Of a stretch of DNA of 64,000 nt, positions 9,780-18,025 are shown piece after piece. This stretch comes from Tessaracoccus defluvii (GTDB lineage: Bacteria > Actinomycetota > Actinomycetes > Propionibacteriales > Propionibacteriaceae): contig NZ_CP060789.1 in assembly GCF_014489575.1 (NCBI RefSeq), forward strand, positions 1,798,001-1,862,000, given 5' to 3'. The stretch's first letter is position 1. Every line of letters starts with the position of its first letter. The position numbers and the translations under genes are program-made. A model generated the notes under the pieces. The model made no database searches. It saw nothing but the letters and a program-made list of their open reading frames with translations, and had not been told where the DNA came from.

Positions 9780-11387
9780 GTGCAGGTCCTACTCACCCAC
9801 TCCATGGCGAAGGTGACGCCTGACTGGCAGCCGACCGCCCCCCTCGAAGGCCTCACCGGCTGGGAGGGCCAGACGCTCTCGTTCCAGGTGGCCTGGCTCG
9901 CGCCGCCTACCCGGCGCGAGACGCCGTCGTCCGAGGTCCGTGTCGAGGTCGACGGCGCAGCGGACGTCGCCACCTTCGACGTCGGCCTCGTCCCCGTCCA
10001 CGTGCCCTGCTGGCGGGAACACGACGACGCCTACGTCGCCACCGAGCCGGGGCTGCTGCCCGACCTCCTGCGTCCCACCGACGGGCCCGCCCGCGCGACC
10101 CACCTCGGCTGGCACAGCATCTGGGTCGACGTCACGCTGCCCGCCTCCGAACTGGTGATCACGGTCACCGACCGGGGCGACGAGGTCGCACGCCTCGTGC
10201 TGCCTGTGACGACGGTCCCCGCCCCCGTCGAGGCGCCCGACCTGGAGGTGACGCAGTGGTTCCACGCCGACTGCCTGGCCACCTACTACGGCGTCGAGAC
10301 GTGGAGCGAGGAGCACTGGGAGGCCATCGGTAGGCAGATGCGGTCGGCGGCCCGGATGGGCTCCACCATGCTGCTGACACCCGTGTGGACGCCGCCGCTC
10401 GACACCGAGCGCGGCGCGAACCGGCCCCGCACCCAGCTCCTCGACATCGAACTCGTCGACGGACGTTACAGCTTCGGGCATGACCGCCTCGACCGCTGGA
10501 TGGAACTGGCGGCGGCCGCCGGCCTCAGCCAGGTGGAGGTGCCCCACCTGTTCACGCAGTGGGGAGCCACGGCGGCGCCGCAGGTCTGGGTACGGGTCGA
10601 CGGCGAGGAACGGCAGCTGTTCGGCTGGCACACCGACGCTCTCGACCCCGAGTACCAGAACTTCCTCGGCCAGGTCGTCCCCTTCCTCATCGACTACTTC
10701 GGCGGCCGCGTGGGCCTCGGGAACACCATCTTCCACGTCTCCGACGAGCCGACCGACGAGCACCTGGCCAGCTACGGGGCCTCCGCTGCCTCCGTGGCCC
10801 CGCTCCTGGAGGGATGCCGGGTGGTGGATGCCCTGTCCCATCCCGAGTTCGCGGACCTCGTGCAGGTCCCCGTGGTGGCCACCGACGCCGTCGGCGCCTT
10901 CCGGGACGCGGGCATCGAACCCGGCTGGGTCTACCACTGCATCGCGCAGAGCTGGGGCGTCGCCAACCGGTTCATCGCCCAGGAGGGAATCCGCACACGG
11001 GCCCTCGGCTGGCAGCTGTACAAGGCTGGCGCCGTCGGATTCCTGCACTGGGGATTCAACTTCTACAACGCCCAGCTGTCGCGACGGCCCATCGACCCGT
11101 TCCACGACACGAGCGCGGGGGGCGGATTCATCGGTGGCGATCCCTTCGTCGTCTACCCGGGGCCGGGCTACGAGCCCCTCGAGTCACAGCGGCACCGCCT
11201 CTTCGCGGAGGCGATGGGAGACCTGGCTGCCGCACAGCGGGCGGAGAAGCTGATCGGCCGGGACGCGGTGCTCGGCATCGTCGACCCCGAGGGGAACCTC
11301 GACTACGCGGCCGGGTGGGTCACCGCGGAGGAGTGGCTGCGGCGCCGCGACGCCCTCGACCGGGCTGCGGCGGCGGCCCTCGGCTGA
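9780..11387 (+). CDS. DUF4091 domain protein, glycoside hydrolase family 123-like
   Basis: A 535 aa protein with no signal peptide: an N-terminal beta-sandwich-like region to about residue 150, then a TIM-barrel-like domain with WFHADCLATYYGVE, a metal/substrate loop PVWTPPLDTERG, FTQWGA, IFHVSDEPTDEHL (candidate acid pair, Asp-Glu) and HWGFNFYN. The DEP motif and overall order match DUF4091, related to GH123 beta-N-acetylgalactosaminidases. GTG 9780 is chosen because MQVLLTHSMAKVTPD matches the family's usual beginning. Lack of an export signal suggests it acts on an imported sugar. No transporter is adjacent, so the substrate is unknown. Confidence 0.8.
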   Translation: MQVLLTHSMAKVTPDWQPTAPLEGLTGWEGQTLSFQVAWLAPPTRRETPSSEVRVEVDGAADVATFDVGLVPVHVPCWREHDDAYVATEPGLLPDLLRPTDGPARATHLGWHSIWVDVTLPASELVITVTDRGDEVARLVLPVTTVPAPVEAPDLEVTQWFHADCLATYYGVETWSEEHWEAIGRQMRSAARMGSTMLLTPVWTPPLDTERGANRPRTQLLDIELVDGRYSFGHDRLDRWMELAAAAGLSQVEVPHLFTQWGATAAPQVWVRVDGEERQLFGWHTDALDPEYQNFLGQVVPFLIDYFGGRVGLGNTIFHVSDEPTDEHLASYGASAASVAPLLEGCRVVDALSHPEFADLVQVPVVATDAVGAFRDAGIEPGWVYHCIAQSWGVANRFIAQEGIRTRALGWQLYKAGAVGFLHWGFNFYNAQLSRRPIDPFHDTSAGGGFIGGDPFVVYPGPGYEPLESQRHRLFAEAMGDLAAAQRAEKLIGRDAVLGIVDPEGNLDYAAGWVTAEEWLRRRDALDRAAAAALG

Positions 11388-11406
11388 CGGACGGGCCGGG
11401 GGGCGA

Positions 11407-12255
11407 TCAGTGGGCGACGAAACGCAGCGCCCAGGCCCCCGGCACCCGCTGGAACAGCAGCGCCGCGGGACGGTCGTCGACGGTGACGCGGGCGAGGCAG
11501 GCCTCATCCCCGACGGCGTCGACGCTGCGCAGACCGATCCTGGCACCGTCGGCCCAGGCCAGGGCGGCCGACTCGGCGCCGCCGTTCACCACGAGCAGGT
11601 CGTCGTGGATCCGCACGGAGGCCCGGTCGGTCGACAGGGCCGCGACCGCGCGGACCACGGAGGCCTTGGCACGCGGGGCGGCGGTGCCGGGGACGGGCTG
11701 GGGCTCAGGCGCCGCGTCCGCCGTCAGGGAGAACAGGTCCGGCTGCTCCTCGACCTGGCCGACGGCGAAGTCGGAGCGGGCCTCGGGCCGGGAGGCGTCG
11801 GGATAGCCCGGCCCGCAGTCGGGCTTCCTGCCCTGCTGGAACGCGGTGGCGGCCGCCCTGGCGCGCTCGTCGGCCGCCTCGTTCATCGGGTGGCCGGCGT
11901 GGCCCTTGACCCATTCGAACGTCACGTCGCGCCCCGCGAGTTCGGCGTCGAGTTCCTTCATGAGTTCGACGTTGAGGACCGGCTTGCCGTCGCCCTTGCG
12001 CCAGCCCTTCCGCTTCCACCCGGGCATCCACTTGGTCAGTGAGTTGATCACGTACTGCGAGTCACACAGCACCTTCATGGGCTCGTCTACGTGCGCCGTG
12101 GAGCGCAACAGGTCGAGGACGGCCATCAGCTCGCCCATGTTGTTCGTGCCACGCTCCCAGCCGCCGGCGGCCCAGACGTCGTCGGAGATGTACCAGGCCC
12201 AGCCAGCGGGACCGGGATTGGACAGGGAGGAGCCGTCGGCGGCAGCGATGATCAC
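11407..12255 (-). CDS. rnhA: Ribonuclease HI with C-terminal extension
   Basis: Cleaves the RNA strand of RNA/DNA hybrids. The RNase H fold fills about residues 1-150 with all four acidic metal ligands in context: AADGSS, NMGELMAV, CDSQYV and MNEAADERAR, plus the handle region KRKGWRKGDGKP and EWVKGHAGH. A Pro/Ala-rich linker and a roughly 80-residue C-terminal domain (from VRAVAALSTDRASVRIHDD to LRFVAH) follow, which I do not recognise; plain RNase HI is about 150 aa, against 282 here. Start is GTG 12255 with TATCCT 6 bases upstream; the in-frame extension upstream to 12507 has no coding character and would overlap the divergent UvrA-like gene. Confidence 0.88.
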   Translation of the reverse strand: MIIAAADGSSLSNPGPAGWAWYISDDVWAAGGWERGTNNMGELMAVLDLLRSTAHVDEPMKVLCDSQYVINSLTKWMPGWKRKGWRKGDGKPVLNVELMKELDAELAGRDVTFEWVKGHAGHPMNEAADERARAAATAFQQGRKPDCGPGYPDASRPEARSDFAVGQVEEQPDLFSLTADAAPEPQPVPGTAAPRAKASVVRAVAALSTDRASVRIHDDLLVVNGGAESAALAWADGARIGLRSVDAVGDEACLARVTVDDRPAALLFQRVPGAWALRFVAH

Positions 12256-12261
12256 GGGGCA

Positions 12262-12267
12262 AGGATA
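12262..12267 (-). promoter_or_regulatory. Candidate -10 box (TATCCT), leaderless start of rnhA
   Basis: On the minus strand TATCCT is 6 bases before the GTG start at 12255. Confidence 0.45.
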
Positions 12268-12331
12268 GTGGGCGCGGTCGGGACCCCGGCGCTCTCCGGA
12301 ACGGACGTTCCCCGGGTGCATACTTGCGCGC

Positions 12332-14611
12332 ATGACTCTTGACGAGCACGACTTCATCCGCGTGCGGGGCGCCCGCGTCAACAACCTCCGTGACATCGAC
12401 GTCGACATCCCCAAACGGCGCCTGTCAGTGTTCACGGGCCTCTCCGGCTCCGGCAAGTCCTCCCTGGTCTTCGGCACCATCGCCGCCGAGTCCCAGCGCC
12501 TCATCAACGAGACCTACCCGGCGTTCGTCCAGTCGTTCATGGCCTCCCCCGCCCGCCCCGACGTCGACACACTCGAGAACCTGTCGGCCGCCATCGTCGT
12601 CGACCAGGAGCGCATGGGCGCCAACTCGCGCAGCACTGTCGGCACCGCCACCGACGTCAACAACCTGATGCGGCTGGTGTGGTCGCGGCTCGGGACCCCT
12701 GAGGTCGGAGCGAGCTTCTTCTTCTCCTTCAACACGCCGCAGGGTATGTGCCCCACCTGCGAGGGCAACGGCCGGGTCTCCGCGGTCGACGAGTCGCTGG
12801 TCGTCGACCGGAACCTGTCTCTCGCCGACGGCGCCATCCTCGCCCCGGGCTTCGGCGTGGGCACCTGGTACTGGAAGGGGTACGCGGAGAACCCGCTGCT
12901 CGACGCGGCCGTCCCGCTCAAGGACCTGAGCGACGAGCAGTGGCAGTTCCTGATGTACCAGGAGCCGACCAAGGTCAAGGCTCTCGGCATGAACATGACC
13001 TACGAGGGCCTCATCCCGCGGGTGCGCCGCATGTTCCTGAATCCGGAGAAGACCCCCGGCCAGAAGCACACCCGCGAATACGCGGAGCGCATCGGCACCT
13101 TCGCCGCCTGTCCCGACTGCGGAGGCACCCGGCTCAACGAGGCGGCCCGCAGCGCCACCGTCGACGGCGTCACCCTGCCGGAGGCGCTGTCGTGGCAGAT
13201 CTCCGACCTGCGGCCCTGGGTCGAGACCCTCCGCGACACCCCGGACGGCGCCAGGGCCCGCCCGGTGCTGACGGCGCTCGACGACCTGCTCGGTTCCCTG
13301 GTGGAGGTGGGGCTCGGCTACCTGTCGCTCGACCGGGAGTCCGGCACGCTGTCGGGCGGCGAGGCGCAGCGGGTCAAGATGGTGCGCCACCTCGGTTCGG
13401 CGCTGAGCGACGTCACCTACGTGTTCGACGAGCCGACCGTCGGGCTCCACCCGCACGACATCGACAGGATGACCGACCTCCTGCTCCGGCTCCGTGACAA
13501 GGGCAATACGGTCCTGGTGGTCGAGCACAAGCCGCAGGTGATCGAGCGCGCCGACCACATCGTCGACATCGGCCCTAGCGCCGGCACCGGCGGCGGGCTG
13601 ATCACCTATGAGGGCGACGTCGCAGGGCTGCGCACCTCCGACACCGTCACCGGGCACCACCTCGACACACGCGCGAAGCTCCGGTCCGACCTGCGCACCC
13701 CCACGGCCGCGCTCGAGATCCGGGGCGCCACCACCCACAACCTGCGCGGCGTCGACGTCGACGTGCCGCTCGGCGTCCTCACGGTCATCACCGGGGTCGC
13801 CGGCTCCGGCAAGTCGAGCCTGATCCACGGCTCCGTCGCCGACGGCACGATGGGCCGCGCCGGCGACGTGCGCGTCGTCGACCAGTCCGCCATCCGCGGC
13901 TCCATCCGCTCCAACCCGGCCACCTACACGGGCCTGCTCGACCCGATCCGCACCGCCTTCGCCAAGGCCAACGGGGTCAAGCCCGCCCTGTTCTCTGCGA
14001 ACTCGGAGGGAGCCTGCCCCAACTGCAAGGGGCTCGGCGTCGTCTACACCGACCTTGGCATGATGGCCGGCATCGCCAACACCTGCGAGGTGTGCGAGGG
14101 GCGCAGGTTCACCGACGAGGTGCTGGCCTACCGGCTGCACGGCCTCACCATCGCCGAGGTGCTCGCCCTACCCATCGCCGACGCGGCGGCGGTCTTCACG
14201 GGCGGCGTGCCAGCGAAGATCCTCGGCAGACTGACGGCGGTCGGACTCGGGTATCTGCGCCTCGGGCAGCCGCTGTCGACCCTGTCGGGCGGCGAGCGGC
14301 AGCGGATGAAGCTCGCGATCCGGATGGGTGAGGACGCCGGGATCTACGTGCTCGACGAGCCGACCACGGGTCTCCACATGGCCGACATCGAGGCGATGCT
14401 TGCGATGCTGCACCGCCTGGTCGACGAGGGGAACTCGGTGATCGTCATCGAACACTCACTCGCGGTCATGACACAGGCGGACAGGATCATCGACCTCGGC
14501 CCGGGTGCCGGCCACGACGGCGGACTCGTCGTGTACGAGGGCACCCCGGCGGGACTCGCCGCCAGCGGGACGCTGACGGGCCGGCACCTGGCCGCCTACC
14601 TGGCCAGGTAG
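12332..14611 (+). CDS. UvrA-like excinuclease ABC protein (short form)
   Basis: A 759 aa tandem ABC ATPase of the UvrA family. Walker A motifs are GLSGSGKSS (residues ~36-44) and GVAGSGKSS in the second half; signatures are TLSGGEAQR and TLSGGERQR; Walker B regions are YVFDEPTVGLH and YVLDEPTTGLH. Zinc-finger cysteine pairs CPTC, CPDC and CPNC...CEVC are visible. It is about 200 aa shorter than true UvrA, and the region that binds UvrB seems missing, which places it with the UvrA-like proteins linked to drug or DNA-damage tolerance rather than core excision repair. It is divergent from rnhA and overlaps the end of the convergent next gene by 16 bases. Confidence 0.88.
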   Translation: MTLDEHDFIRVRGARVNNLRDIDVDIPKRRLSVFTGLSGSGKSSLVFGTIAAESQRLINETYPAFVQSFMASPARPDVDTLENLSAAIVVDQERMGANSRSTVGTATDVNNLMRLVWSRLGTPEVGASFFFSFNTPQGMCPTCEGNGRVSAVDESLVVDRNLSLADGAILAPGFGVGTWYWKGYAENPLLDAAVPLKDLSDEQWQFLMYQEPTKVKALGMNMTYEGLIPRVRRMFLNPEKTPGQKHTREYAERIGTFAACPDCGGTRLNEAARSATVDGVTLPEALSWQISDLRPWVETLRDTPDGARARPVLTALDDLLGSLVEVGLGYLSLDRESGTLSGGEAQRVKMVRHLGSALSDVTYVFDEPTVGLHPHDIDRMTDLLLRLRDKGNTVLVVEHKPQVIERADHIVDIGPSAGTGGGLITYEGDVAGLRTSDTVTGHHLDTRAKLRSDLRTPTAALEIRGATTHNLRGVDVDVPLGVLTVITGVAGSGKSSLIHGSVADGTMGRAGDVRVVDQSAIRGSIRSNPATYTGLLDPIRTAFAKANGVKPALFSANSEGACPNCKGLGVVYTDLGMMAGIANTCEVCEGRRFTDEVLAYRLHGLTIAEVLALPIADAAAVFTGGVPAKILGRLTAVGLGYLRLGQPLSTLSGGERQRMKLAIRMGEDAGIYVLDEPTTGLHMADIEAMLAMLHRLVDEGNSVIVIEHSLAVMTQADRIIDLGPGAGHDGGLVVYEGTPAGLAASGTLTGRHLAAYLAR

Positions 14612-15246
14612 CGGTGACGGTGGTGCTCCACCAGCCCCTGGGCGGAGTGACGCGCGAGCGCGGCCGTGTCGTCGGCGTCGACCACGAGGAAAGCCGCATC
14701 GGTGCGTGCGGAGCCGCGAGGAACGAGCGGCGCCTCAGCGCTCACCACCGCCTCCCCCACCGGCGCGAACCCCGCAGCCAGCGCCTCCCGCTCAGTCTCG
14801 CCACCGACGACGACCCGCAGCCGGAGCGCGCCGCCGACCCACTCCTCGGCCGCTGCCACTGCCGCGGCGAAGGGCATGCCCGGATCGCCTGCGCCGAGGA
14901 CCCACCCCGGGTCCGCATCGCCCTGACCGCGCCGCAGCACCCAGCCGCCGAGCCGGGCCCTGGCGGAGGCGGGGAGGCCGCGTTCGAGGAGCCGCTCCAC
15001 CTGCTCCGCACCCGAACTGGCAAGCACGAGTCGCTCGGGCACCTCCCGGATCGCCGATGCCTCCCCACGCGGGACCCAGACGGCGGGCCGGTCCTCCGGC
15101 AGCACGACGAGCCAGTCCGCGTTCGCCGCGATGAGGTGGCCGACGACGTCGCTGACACCGTCGGGTGTCTGCCTGCGGAGGCTGATCCTGCGCGTGGTCG
15201 GGTCCGGAGCCGGCAGGATCACCGGGCCCTGGGGAGCGCCTGTCAC
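14596..15246 (-). CDS. Truncated GNAT-related protein (Rv0428c-like N-terminal part)
   Basis: A 216 aa protein whose first ~70 residues (ISLRRQTPDGVSDVVGHLIAA, then a basic/hydrophobic alternation to AIREVPERL) resemble the SH3-like N-terminal domain of the cg3035/Rv0428c group of acetyltransferases. The next part (GGWVLRRG, LGAGDPGMPF, a Trp, then FAPVGEAVV) resembles that group's middle region. The usual C-terminal catalytic GNAT lobe with its acetyl-CoA loop is not visible before the stop, so the protein looks like a natural short form or a remnant. Its GTG start overlaps the TGA of the adenosine deaminase gene (GTGA), so it is the last gene of the nucleoside operon. No activity is assigned. 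Confidence 0.6.
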   Translation of the reverse strand: MTGAPQGPVILPAPDPTTRRISLRRQTPDGVSDVVGHLIAANADWLVVLPEDRPAVWVPRGEASAIREVPERLVLASSGAEQVERLLERGLPASARARLGGWVLRRGQGDADPGWVLGAGDPGMPFAAAVAAAEEWVGGALRLRVVVGGETEREALAAGFAPVGEAVVSAEAPLVPRGSARTDAAFLVVDADDTAALARHSAQGLVEHHRHRYLAR

Positions 15247-16319
15247 GCCGCGCGGGCGGCCGCGTAGGCCGGGCGGATGACCTCACGGATGAGGGACTCC
15301 CGCTGGTCGTGGTGCAGGAACGCGGCGCGCATGGCGTTGACGGTGCACCACTCGACGTCGTCGAGGTCCCACCCGAACGTCTCGGACAGGAGCGCGAACT
15401 CGCGGCTCATCGTGGTGGCGCTCATGAGCCGGTTGTCGCAGTTGACCGTGACGTTGAAGCCGAGGTCCTTCAGCAGATCGACGGGGTGGTCGGCCATGGT
15501 CGTGGCGATGCCGGTCTGCAGGTTCGACGACGGCGCCACCTCCAGCGGGATGCGCGCGTCGCGGACGTAGGCGGCCAGCCGCCCGAGCTTCGCGGCGCCG
15601 TCCGACAGTTCGATGTCCTCGACGATGCGCACGCCGTGGCCGAGCCTGTCAGCACCGCAGACCTGGACCGCCTCCCAGATCGACGGCAGGCCGAAGGCCT
15701 CGCCCGCGTGGATCGTGAAGAACATGTTGTTGCGCTTCAGGAAACCGAAGGCCTCCACGAAACGCGCCGGGGGGAAGCCGTCCTCGGCGCCCGCGATGTC
15801 GAACCCGCACACCGAGTCGTCGCGGTACGCCAGTGCCAGCTCGGCCACCTCGAGCGTCGGCTCGGCGTGCCGCATGGAGGTGACGATCTGACGGGCCACG
15901 ATCCGGTTGCCCTCCGCAGTGGCTGCCACCATGCCCTCACGCAAACCGTCACGCACGGCCTCAACGGCATCTGCCATGCTCAGCCCGCGACGCAGATGCT
16001 GCTCCGGCGCCCAGCGCGCCTCGGCATAGACGACACCGTCCCGGGCCTGGTCGATGACGAACTCGGCGGCGACCCGGCGCAGGTGCTCCGCGGTCTGCAT
16101 CGCGGCGACCGTGTGCTCGAACGTCTCGAGGTAGCGCACCAACGAGCCCGAGTCCGCGGCCTCGTAGAACCAGCGCCGGAGCGTCTCCGGATCCGAGGCC
16201 GGCAGCTGGTGCCCTACCTCGGCGCAGTGCTCGAGCACCGTCTCGGGCCGCAGCCCGCCGTCCAGGTGGTCATGCAGGGCGACCTTCGGAAGCGGCCTCA
16301 GGTCGTCGATGGTCAGCAC
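15243..16319 (-). CDS. add: Adenosine deaminase
   Basis: Converts adenosine and deoxyadenosine to inosine forms. At 358 aa it has family length. Zinc and catalytic residues are seen in KVALHDHLDGG (His-x-His), TIHAGE (His and Glu), GHGVRI, and the Asp of VNCDNRLMS. GTG 16319 is the start: GGAGGAAG ends 4 bases before it, and MLTIDDLRPLPK leads straight into the first zinc motif. The frame is open further upstream to 16724, but that stretch is the N-terminus of cytidine deaminase read through a frameshift, so I do not include it. It lies between cdd and the GNAT-like fragment in the nucleoside uptake operon. Confidence 0.95.
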   Translation of the reverse strand: MLTIDDLRPLPKVALHDHLDGGLRPETVLEHCAEVGHQLPASDPETLRRWFYEAADSGSLVRYLETFEHTVAAMQTAEHLRRVAAEFVIDQARDGVVYAEARWAPEQHLRRGLSMADAVEAVRDGLREGMVAATAEGNRIVARQIVTSMRHAEPTLEVAELALAYRDDSVCGFDIAGAEDGFPPARFVEAFGFLKRNNMFFTIHAGEAFGLPSIWEAVQVCGADRLGHGVRIVEDIELSDGAAKLGRLAAYVRDARIPLEVAPSSNLQTGIATTMADHPVDLLKDLGFNVTVNCDNRLMSATTMSREFALLSETFGWDLDDVEWCTVNAMRAAFLHHDQRESLIREVIRPAYAAARAA

Positions 16320-16338
16320 TGATCTTCCTCCAAGCGTG

Positions 16339-16724
16339 TCATGCCAGGTCGGCGGGCCCGAAGGCCTGCGGCAGCATCTCGTCGAGGGTCCGGAGCCCGG
16401 CGGGCGTCTCGAGCACCAGGGCGGGACCGCCGTGTTCGTTGAGCAGTTGCCTGCAGCGGCCGCACGGCGTGATGACGTCACCCTCGCCGTTGACGCAGGT
16501 GAACGCGACGAGCCGGCCGCCACCGCCCATGAGCAGCGACGACACAAGCCCGCACTCGGCGCACAGGGTGACGCCGTAGCCGGCGTTCTCCACGTTGCAG
16601 CCCGCGACGACCCTTCCGTCATCGACGAGCGCCGCCGCCCCACCCGGTACCCCGAGTAGGGGGCGTACGCCCGCCCGGCGGCCTCGACGGCCGCCGCCCG
16701 CAGCGCCTCCCAGTCGACCTGCAT
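16339..16724 (-). CDS. cdd: Cytidine deaminase, frameshifted
   Basis: Deaminates cytidine to uridine; zinc enzyme of about 128 aa after correction. The N-terminal part (WEALRAAAVEAAGRAYAPYSGYRVG) is in one frame; the catalytic part starts one frame back with AAALVDDGRVVAGCNVENAGYGVTLCAE and contains the CAE proton-shuttle motif and the PCGRCRQ zinc motif. The break is at a run of four Cs on the plus strand (16638-16641); one more G on the coding strand restores VGAAALVDD. The ATG at 16724 shares one base with the stop of the upstream permease gene (TGATG). Co-transcription with the BMP transporter and add fits pyrimidine and purine nucleoside salvage. Confidence 0.9.
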
Positions 16725-18025
16725 CAGTGGCTCTTCACGAAGTGGTCGCCGTCAGCGGCTGGCGCCCGCACGCGTCCGACGAGGCCCGCGACCGCGATGA
16801 TAGTGGCCAGGTACGGCAGCATCTCGATGAAGTCGCTCGGGATCGGCAGCGCCATCAGCTTCGTCGACTGCGCCAGGGCGCGGGCGAAGCCGAAGAACAG
16901 CGCCATCGCGGCGGCGAGCAGCGGATGCCAGCGGCCCATGATGACTGCGGCGAGCGCGATGAAGCCGTTACCGGCCGTCGGCTCGTTGTCCTGGTAGGCG
17001 CCGACGGACCCGATGGTGAAGTAGGCGCCGCCGATGCCGGCGAAGATGCCGCCCAGGAGCACAGCGGAGGCCTTGGTGCGCACCACGGGGATGCCGACGG
17101 TGTCCGCCGCGTGCGGGTGCTCGCCGACGGAGCGGACGCGCAGCCCCCACTTGGTCTTGTAGAGCAGGAACCAGACCAGGGGGATGGCGACGAAGGCCAT
17201 GTAGGTCAGCGGCCGCAGCGAGAAGAGGATGGGGCCGAGGAACGGGATCTGCTCGAGACCCGGGATCTTGAACGGCAGCATCGGCGACACCCGGCCGAAC
17301 GTCTCCACGTTCTTGGTGACCATCTGCTGGTAGATGAACCCGGTCAGCCCCGCGGCCAGGACGTTGATGACGACGCCGATGATGACGTGGTCGACCAGGA
17401 AGCGCAGCGTGAACACGGCCAGGATCGCGGCCATCAGCAGGCCACCGAACGCTGCGGCGAAGAGCGCCGCCACGAACGACTGGGTCAGGCTGTAGGTGAT
17501 GGAGGCGGTGAAGGCCGCCATCAGGAACTGGCCCTCGATGGCGATGTTGACCACACCGGCCCGCTCCGACAACACGCCGGCCAGGACACCGAAGAACAGC
17601 GGTGTCGCGTACTCCAGCGTCAGGTTGAGCTGGCTGGTGACGGTGAACGGCAGGTCGGAGCTTGCGGCGGCCCACACGATGAATCCCACCATGAGCCCGA
17701 CGCCGGCCACGATGGCGGCCACGGTGCGCATCCGTGGGCTGAGCCTGCCGCTGAGGTAGCCGACACCTGCGCCGAGCACGAGCAGTCCGGTCACCAGGAC
17801 CGTCGGCGTGCCAGGCACGTCCAGCGTCGGGAGCTTGACCGCGGCGAACGCGTCGGACAGCGCGATGAGGCCCGACTTCGACACCGTGAACGCCAGCGCC
17901 ACCAGGATGGCGCCGAGCAGTGTGAGCAGCACGCCGATGGAGAGGCGCTGGGAGCGCTTCTCCGGCGACTCGACCACCGTCGGGACGATGATCTGGGACT
18001 CGTGGTCGACAGTGTGGGTGCTCAT
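16724..18025 (-). CDS. Nucleoside ABC transporter permease (BMP-type, second permease)
   Basis: A 433 aa membrane protein of the branched-chain/ribose permease superfamily: an acidic-free cytoplasmic N-terminus of about 45 residues, then roughly ten hydrophobic segments. The family core ERAGVVNIAIEGQFLMAAF, VDHVIIGVVINVLAAGLTGF and the C-terminal EHPHAADTVGIPV loop that docks with the ATPase are visible. ATG 18025 is chosen because it overlaps the stop of the upstream permease (ATGA); the in-frame extension to 18100 is inside that gene. It is homologous to YufQ/NupQ-type guanosine importer subunits. The substrate is probably nucleosides, given cdd and add downstream. Confidence 0.88.
   Translation of the reverse strand: MSTHTVDHESQIIVPTVVESPEKRSQRLSIGVLLTLLGAILVALAFTVSKSGLIALSDAFAAVKLPTLDVPGTPTVLVTGLLVLGAGVGYLSGRLSPRMRTVAAIVAGVGLMVGFIVWAAASSDLPFTVTSQLNLTLEYATPLFFGVLAGVLSERAGVVNIAIEGQFLMAAFTASITYSLTQSFVAALFAAAFGGLLMAAILAVFTLRFLVDHVIIGVVINVLAAGLTGFIYQQMVTKNVETFGRVSPMLPFKIPGLEQIPFLGPILFSLRPLTYMAFVAIPLVWFLLYKTKWGLRVRSVGEHPHAADTVGIPVVRTKASAVLLGGIFAGIGGAYFTIGSVGAYQDNEPTAGNGFIALAAVIMGRWHPLLAAAMALFFGFARALAQSTKLMALPIPSDFIEMLPYLATIIAVAGLVGRVRAPAADGDHFVKSH

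Noticed and set aside
15309..16322. Long open frame antisense to adenosine deaminase
   Set aside because: It is a shadow frame with no recognisable motif; the opposite strand has all zinc and catalytic residues.
16320..16724. N-terminal extension of adenosine deaminase back to 16724
   Set aside because: That frame is the start of cytidine deaminase followed by out-of-frame residues; a good GTG start with GGAGG lies at 16319.
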